Origin: an uncultured Prevotella sp.
GTDB taxonomy: Bacteria; Bacteroidota; Bacteroidia; Bacteroidales; Bacteroidaceae
Direction: 5' to 3'
DNA: 9,945 nt
Assembly: GCA_934202525.1 (NCBI GenBank)
Contig: CAKPYB010000068.1
Coordinates: forward strand, 1 to 9,945
Positions 5,064 through 9,945 of the stretch are shown piece by piece. Positions within the stretch are counted from its first letter, which is position 1. Every line of letters starts with the position of its first letter. Under the pieces are notes generated by a model, which was given only the letters and a program-made list of their open reading frames with translations, made no database searches and was not told the DNA's origin. Position numbers and translations under genes: made by a program.

Positions 5064-8000
5064 ATGAGAAGATTAACTCTTTTACTTGTCTCACTTGTAT
5101 TGTTGTCTATCCAATCGGCCTTGGCGCAGAGTTTCAGCGTCAAGGGTACAGTCGTGTCCGCTGAGGATAACGAACCGATGATTGGTGTGACTATCATGCA
5201 AGAGGGAACATCAAATGGTGTGGTGACCGATATAGACGGTAACTATACCATCGAAATTAAGGGTGCTTCGAAGGCTACGCTTGCCTACTCTTATGTGGGT
5301 TGCGTTACGCAGAAGCATGTAGTGAAAGCGCAGACTAACACGCTCAACATCACCCTTGCTTCGGATTCCAAGATGATGGACGAAGTGGTTGTGGTGGCGT
5401 ATGGTGTGAGAAAGAAGGGAACCATTGCGGGTTCCGTGTCTGCCGTAAAGTCTGAAAAGATAGAAAATGTGCCGGCGGCAAGCTTCGACCAGGCTTTGCA
5501 GGGACAGAGTACCGGTTTGCAGGTCATCTCTTCTTCGGGTGAACCTAGCAAGGCGGCTACCTTCCAGATCCGTGGTACCAACTCTATCAACTCCGGCAAG
5601 TCGCCACTCTTTATCCTCGACGGCGTGCCTATCTCAAGTTCTGATTTCAATACCTTGAGTCCTAACGACATCGAAAGTATCTCTGTGTTGAAAGATGCCT
5701 CTTCTACCTCTATCTATGGTGCACGTGCTGCCAATGGTGTGGTTGTCATCACTTCCAAGCGAGGCTTGGCAATGGACAAGGCGAAGATTACGCTCCGTGC
5801 ACAGTATGGTTTCTCTGAGTTGGCACAGACCAACTGGAAAATGATGAATACCGACGAGCGTATCCAGTTTGAGAAAGAAGTAGGTCTGGATACAGGTAAG
5901 GATTACAATCTCCTTTCAAGAGTAAACGTAAACTGGCTGGACGAGGTGTTCAACGACCGAGCTCCGCTGCAGAGCTACGAACTCTCTATCAACCGTGCTA
6001 CCGACCGCTTGAACTACTATGTTTCTGGTGGTTTCTACGACCAGGACGGTATCGCACAGAATTCAACCTTCCGCCGTTACAACATCCGCACCAATGCTGA
6101 TGTAAAGGCTGGCAAGTGGTTGAAGGTTGGTACCAACACCATGGCTGCCTATGAGGAGGCTCAGCAGGCTGACGACGGTAGCTATACTACCGTTACTCCT
6201 ATCTCAGCATGCCGATTCATGCTTCCTTACTGGAATCCATACGCAAAGGATGGAAGTCTGGCTTCACTTGCTGCAGGCAACTGGGCTGGAACCAGCGAGA
6301 ACCCTATCGTTTACATGGGCTTGAATCCTATCAAGAACAAGAAATATAAGGTACTCTCTACCATGTATGCTGAAATCTATCCGATAGAGAATCTGACTAT
6401 CCGCACTCAGTTTGGTGCCGATTTCACCCATTCTACAGCGTTCCTCCAGTCGTTCCCAAGTCTCTCTTCCAACAACGGACAGGGTACTGCGGCTCGCCAG
6501 AGTAGCGATGCCATCAACCTGACAGAGACCACTACGGCTAACTACCGTTTCACCCTGAACGATATCCATTCGTTCAACGTGATGCTGGGTCAGGAGGCTG
6601 TCAATTTCCACTCAGAGGGTTTCCAGGTATATTCCAAGGGTCAGACCAGCGATCTTCTGACCAACGTATCATCAGGTACACGTGCCAGCCGCTGGGCAGA
6701 TTCATCATCTGATTACTCTTACCTGTCATTCTTCATGCGTGGCGAGTATAACTATAAGGAGCTCTACTATGCCGACTTCTCTCTGCGTACCGATGCTTCT
6801 TCACGTTTCGGTAAGGATCATCGCTGGGGTACATTCTGGTCACTCGGTTTCATGTACAACGTGAAGTCAACCGACTGGCTGAAGGATATGAAGTGGCTCA
6901 GCACCGCCCAGATTGCCGTAAGTACCGGTACATCGGGTAACTCTGAGATTCCTAACTATTATCACCTGGCTCTGGTTTCTGGTGGTGCCAACTACGATGA
7001 TACAGCAGGTTTCTATCCATCACAGAGTGGTAATGAGGATTTGGGTTGGGAGTCAACCTGGGCTAACAACTTCGCCCTCCGTCTTGGTTTCCTCGACAGA
7101 ATCAACTTCAGTTTCGAGGCTTACTACAAGCGTACCTCTAATATGCTGATGCGCGTACCTGAGTCTTACACCGTAACCGGCGAGGGTTATCGCTGGAAGA
7201 ACGTAGGTGTGATGGCTAACAAGGGTATCGAGTTGAGCGCTGACGGTGATGTAATCCGCACCCGCGACTTCACCTGGAATGTAAGTGCCAACGTATCTTA
7301 CAACCAGAACCGATTGAAGGAACTCTATAACGGTGTAACCGAGTATGTAAACTCAACCACCGGTTTGAAGTATGTAGTAGGTCACTCAGTAAGTGAGTTC
7401 TTCCTGAACCGTTATGCCGGTGTGAACCCAGCAAATGGTGAGCAGCTCTGGTATGATAAGGACGGCAACGTAACCAACGAGTTCCGCGAGAGCGACAAGG
7501 TGATGACAGGCAAGACCTATGATGCACCTTGGATGGGCGGTTTCGGTACAAGCTTCCGTTGGAAAGGCTTGCAGCTTTCTGCCCAGTTCAGCTGGATCGG
7601 TACACGCTACGTCATCAACAACGACCGTTACTTCGAGGAGAGTGGTGTAACCTTCGGTACAGCTTACAACCAGTCAAACCGTCTGTTGTACGACCGTTGG
7701 AAGCAGCCAGGCGATATTACCGACATCCCACGTTGGGGTGAGGTAACCCAGCTCGACGACCGCTTCTTGGAGAATGCATCGTTCCTCCGTCTGAAGAATC
7801 TCAGTCTGTCCTATTCATTGCCACAGAGCCTGTTGCGCAAGACCAACTTCTTCTCTATGGTCAGAATCTACGGTCAGGCACAGAACCTCTTCACCGTAAC
7901 CGGTTTCAACGGTCTGGATCCTGAGGTTTCATCCAATATTTACCAGGCACAGTATCCGGCATCACGCCAGTTTACTCTGGGTGTTGAATTGCAATTCTAA
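5064..8000 (+). CDS. SusC/RagA-family TonB-dependent outer-membrane transporter
   Basis: This 978-residue protein imports glycan fragments across the outer membrane together with its SusD partner, powered by TonB-ExbBD. A signal peptide (1-21, SALA before Q22) is followed by a carboxypeptidase-regulatory-like domain (about 24-105, with GVTIMQEGTSNGVVTDIDG at 41-59), a TonB-box-like DEVVVVAYG (106-114), and a plug domain (about 120-234) with the SusC signatures QIRGTNSINSG, PLFILDGVPI and SIYGARAANGVVVITSKRG. The remainder is the beta-barrel, ending in the outer-membrane-type terminal Phe (GVELQF). There is no STN domain, so no direct anti-sigma signalling is expected. The length is normal. 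The start is fixed by the signal peptide; only AAGG lies right against the ATG, too close for a Shine-Dalgarno. It is the first gene of the operon, with susD 20 nt downstream. The substrate cannot be read from the sequence. Confidence 0.96.
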   Translation: MRRLTLLLVSLVLLSIQSALAQSFSVKGTVVSAEDNEPMIGVTIMQEGTSNGVVTDIDGNYTIEIKGASKATLAYSYVGCVTQKHVVKAQTNTLNITLASDSKMMDEVVVVAYGVRKKGTIAGSVSAVKSEKIENVPAASFDQALQGQSTGLQVISSSGEPSKAATFQIRGTNSINSGKSPLFILDGVPISSSDFNTLSPNDIESISVLKDASSTSIYGARAANGVVVITSKRGLAMDKAKITLRAQYGFSELAQTNWKMMNTDERIQFEKEVGLDTGKDYNLLSRVNVNWLDEVFNDRAPLQSYELSINRATDRLNYYVSGGFYDQDGIAQNSTFRRYNIRTNADVKAGKWLKVGTNTMAAYEEAQQADDGSYTTVTPISACRFMLPYWNPYAKDGSLASLAAGNWAGTSENPIVYMGLNPIKNKKYKVLSTMYAEIYPIENLTIRTQFGADFTHSTAFLQSFPSLSSNNGQGTAARQSSDAINLTETTTANYRFTLNDIHSFNVMLGQEAVNFHSEGFQVYSKGQTSDLLTNVSSGTRASRWADSSSDYSYLSFFMRGEYNYKELYYADFSLRTDASSRFGKDHRWGTFWSLGFMYNVKSTDWLKDMKWLSTAQIAVSTGTSGNSEIPNYYHLALVSGGANYDDTAGFYPSQSGNEDLGWESTWANNFALRLGFLDRINFSFEAYYKRTSNMLMRVPESYTVTGEGYRWKNVGVMANKGIELSADGDVIRTRDFTWNVSANVSYNQNRLKELYNGVTEYVNSTTGLKYVVGHSVSEFFLNRYAGVNPANGEQLWYDKDGNVTNEFRESDKVMTGKTYDAPWMGGFGTSFRWKGLQLSAQFSWIGTRYVINNDRYFEESGVTFGTAYNQSNRLLYDRWKQPGDITDIPRWGEVTQLDDRFLENASFLRLKNLSLSYSLPQSLLRKTNFFSMVRIYGQAQNLFTVTGFNGLDPEVSSNIYQAQYPASRQFTLGVELQF

Positions 8001-8020
8001 CCAAGAAAGGAGAAAAAGAA

Positions 8021-9550
8021 ATGAATATCAAAAATATAAAGACATACATCCTGTCGGGAATCCTAGCCCTCTCGATGTCTTCCTGTCTTGATAAGTATCC
8101 TGAGGATTCTATCCGCATGGATGAGGCTATCAACACGGTGGACGACATGGACAAGCTGGTGTACGGTATCTACGACAGTTTCAAGAGCAGCGCCCTCTAT
8201 TCGGGCAATCTGACAATCCTGCCAGATCTGCAGGCAGACTTCGTGTACTGCGTGAAGGGCTACTCTAATGCCTATGGCGATATCTACCGTTGGAAGGACA
8301 TCAAGGCTACCAACACCGACATCGAGGCGGTATATGGTGAGCTTTATGGTGTTATCAACACTGCCAACTTCCTGCTCGACAACGTAGATAAGGTAAAGGC
8401 AAACACCAACAGTGACAAGGAACTCGACAAGCTGGAGCAGTATGAGGGCGAGGCTTACTTCGCACGTGCACTGGCTTACTCAGAGTTGATCAAGTGCTTC
8501 TGCAAGGCTTATGACAGCGATGAGCAGGCAGAGAAGGAACTCGGCGTGGTACTCACAGAGCACTATTACGGTAATGAGCCACAGAAGAGAGCCACTCTGA
8601 AGGAATCATACGATTTCGTGTTGAGAGACCTTGACAAGGCTGCTGAGTATCTCAAGGTAGATGAAGACTTCTCTGGAAGTCTCTACAACGAGATTTACTT
8701 CAATGAGTATACCTGTCATGCCTTGCGTGCGCGCGTATCCTTATATATGCACAAGTACGATGATGCCATCAAGTATGCATCTAAGGTAATCGGCAGTAAG
8801 TATTATACATTGGAGAAGGCTTCTTCCAACTCCTATACCAACCAGGTGAACGATTACAAGTATATCTGGACCTATGGTGATTCGCGTGAGGCTATCTGGA
8901 AGGTAGGCTTTACAGTGAACAGCTATGGTGGTGCATTGGGTACAATCTTCGATAACTACAACTATGTAAGTTACCGTCCAGACTATGTGCCTGAGACATG
9001 GGTTATCAACTCATTCGACAGCAATGACCTCCGTGCTGCAGCCATCTTTACAACCCGTACAACCGGTTATGAGCACGGTTTGCAGTGGCCTTTGCTGAGC
9101 AAGTATTTCGGTGATGCAGAATTCCTGAACAACAACATCCTGCATGTTCACCAGCCAATGGTGTTCCGTCTGTCTGAGCAGTATCTGATACGTGCTGAAG
9201 CTTACGCAATGAATGGTGAATACGGCAAGGCAGGTAAGGACATCTCAACCCTGCGTACAGCCCGCTACTCATCTTACGGTGGTAACACATCAATGAGCGA
9301 CGAGAGTAGCGCCATGAAGATTATCGAGGCAGAGCGCGTGAAGGAACTTTATATGGAAGGCTTCCGTCTGAACGACCTCAAGCGCTGGCACAAGGGATTT
9401 GAGCGTAAGGCTGCCGACCAGCCTGCTGCCAACTTCGTGCAGAGCAGTCTGAAGGTTGAAAAGGATGACCCTCTCTTTGTCTGGCCAATTCCTCAGCATG
9501 AGCTTGAGGCACCAGGTTCTGAGATTCAGCCTAATGAAAGTAACAAATAA
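8021..9550 (+). CDS. SusD/RagB-family surface glycan-binding lipoprotein
   Basis: This 509-residue lipoprotein forms the lid of the SusC transporter and binds the glycan at the cell surface. The N-terminal signal ends at C22 (SMSSC; Met at -3 is a less usual lipobox residue). The N-terminal SusD-like region includes the TPR-type helix YEGEAYFARALAYSELIK (141-158). The C-terminal SusD/RagB region shows VFRLSEQYLIRAEAYAMNG (381-399), ERVKELYMEGFRLNDLKRW (438-456) and the closing VWPIPQHELEAPG (487-499). The length is typical. AAAGGAGA at 8006-8013 gives a good ribosome binding site 7 nt before the ATG. It follows susC by 20 nt and precedes the next lipoprotein gene by 15 nt, so all three are probably cotranscribed. 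Aromatic-rich stretches near 300-325 could contribute to sugar binding, but I cannot assign the substrate. Confidence 0.95.
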   Translation: MNIKNIKTYILSGILALSMSSCLDKYPEDSIRMDEAINTVDDMDKLVYGIYDSFKSSALYSGNLTILPDLQADFVYCVKGYSNAYGDIYRWKDIKATNTDIEAVYGELYGVINTANFLLDNVDKVKANTNSDKELDKLEQYEGEAYFARALAYSELIKCFCKAYDSDEQAEKELGVVLTEHYYGNEPQKRATLKESYDFVLRDLDKAAEYLKVDEDFSGSLYNEIYFNEYTCHALRARVSLYMHKYDDAIKYASKVIGSKYYTLEKASSNSYTNQVNDYKYIWTYGDSREAIWKVGFTVNSYGGALGTIFDNYNYVSYRPDYVPETWVINSFDSNDLRAAAIFTTRTTGYEHGLQWPLLSKYFGDAEFLNNNILHVHQPMVFRLSEQYLIRAEAYAMNGEYGKAGKDISTLRTARYSSYGGNTSMSDESSAMKIIEAERVKELYMEGFRLNDLKRWHKGFERKAADQPAANFVQSSLKVEKDDPLFVWPIPQHELEAPGSEIQPNESNK

Positions 9551-9565
9551 AATAAGGAGACGATC

Positions 9566-9945
9566 ATGAAGAAAATAATGATGGGATGTTTGGCAGCCGT
9601 AGCTGCACTCATCGCTCTTGTGAGTTGTTCACAGGATTATACCACTTATGCTGGTCCAAGTCATATCATGTTCTCTGATACGCTCTATCAGTATGCTGTA
9701 CAGGAAAGCAACGAGGTTTTCAATGTGCCTGTATCTGCAACCGAAAAAGCTGACTACGACCGCACCTTCGGCGTGGAGGTAGTAGACAAGCAGAGCAATG
9801 CCATCGAGGGTAAGCATTACCGCATCCTCAACAACACCGTTACAATCAAGGCGGGCGAGATGGTAGGAAATGTGAAGGTTCAGGGTATCTATGATAACAT
9901 CGGCAAGACCGATTCGCTCGGCTTCACCCTGAAACTGGTGATTCC
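9566..9945 (+). CDS. Surface lipoprotein with Calx-beta-like domain, cut by the window edge
   Basis: The open frame has 126 complete codons and runs off the right end. AAGGAGA (9554-9560) lies 5 nt before the ATG. A lipoprotein signal ends in LVSC (C21), followed by SQDY, so the product is an anchored lipoprotein, probably on the outer membrane. The mature part resembles a Calx-beta-type beta-sandwich: the stretch from about residue 80 (EGKHYRILNNTVTIKAGE, then GNVKVQGIYDN, then DSLGFTLKL) has the typical D/H-Y ... T-V-T-I-x-x-G ... V-x-V order. It is similar in style to the DUF4984-type third proteins found after SusC/SusD pairs; that family name is from memory and unverified. By position it is probably an accessory surface glycan-binding or scaffold protein of the same locus. 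The C-terminal part is not visible. Confidence 0.85.
   Translation, partial: MKKIMMGCLAAVAALIALVSCSQDYTTYAGPSHIMFSDTLYQYAVQESNEVFNVPVSATEKADYDRTFGVEVVDKQSNAIEGKHYRILNNTVTIKAGEMVGNVKVQGIYDNIGKTDSLGFTLKLVI

Noticed and set aside
5291..5671. 126-codon minus-strand open frame antisense to susC
   Set aside because: It is antisense to the most conserved part of susC (TonB box and plug), and its composition is that of a mirrored SusC sequence; there is no promoter or domain.
7270..7551. Arg/His-rich 93-codon minus-strand frame in susC
   Set aside because: Arg/His/Ser-rich composition is typical of a shadow frame of a coding gene; there is no independent support.

Overview
The window looks like chromosomal DNA of a gut-type Bacteroidales bacterium, most likely Prevotella/Segatella. 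Three things support this: an adjacent SusC/SusD outer-membrane pair, promoters of the Bacteroidetes type (TTG about 20 nt before TAnnTTTG), and a secreted protein ending in a Por-secretion-like tail. The genus is an inference from protein style; no marker gene is present.

Layout from left to right. Positions 1-42 hold a strong rho-independent terminator for a plus-strand gene that lies outside the window. Positions 43-379 hold no convincing gene, but contain a short degenerate 22-bp tandem repeat and several small dyads. On the minus strand, 380-1825 encodes an AAA-type ATPase with a C-terminal PD-(D/E)XK nuclease-like (DUF234-type) domain, with its own -7 box at 1849-1856. The gap upstream of it carries a perfect 19-bp inverted repeat (1900-1950) and the terminator of the next minus-strand gene. 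That gene, 2173-4650, encodes an 825-residue secreted protein built from about seven degenerate beta-sandwich-like units plus a C-terminal sorting-type domain.

Positions 4651-5063 are a divergent control region with two outward-facing promoters of matching geometry. On the plus strand it drives an operon cut off by the right edge: susC-like (5064-8000), susD-like (8021-9550) and a Calx-beta-like surface lipoprotein (from 9566). The gaps are 20 and 15 nt, and the second and third genes have good ribosome binding sites. This is the start of a polysaccharide utilization locus: the SusD-like and third lipoproteins would capture glycan at the cell surface and the SusC-like porin would import it using TonB energy. 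The enzymes that would reveal the substrate are not in the window, and neither is a dedicated regulator (HTCS, ECF sigma/anti-sigma).

Most of the window is ordinary for Bacteroidales. The items most worth a second look are a chain of three tiny overlapping ORFs in the susC leader (the first ending Pro-Pro-stop), the 19-bp inverted repeat with alternative pairings upstream of the ATPase gene, the multi-domain secreted protein of unknown function, and the 22-bp repeat cluster. I found no CRISPR array, tRNA, rRNA, insertion sequence or convincing new defence system.
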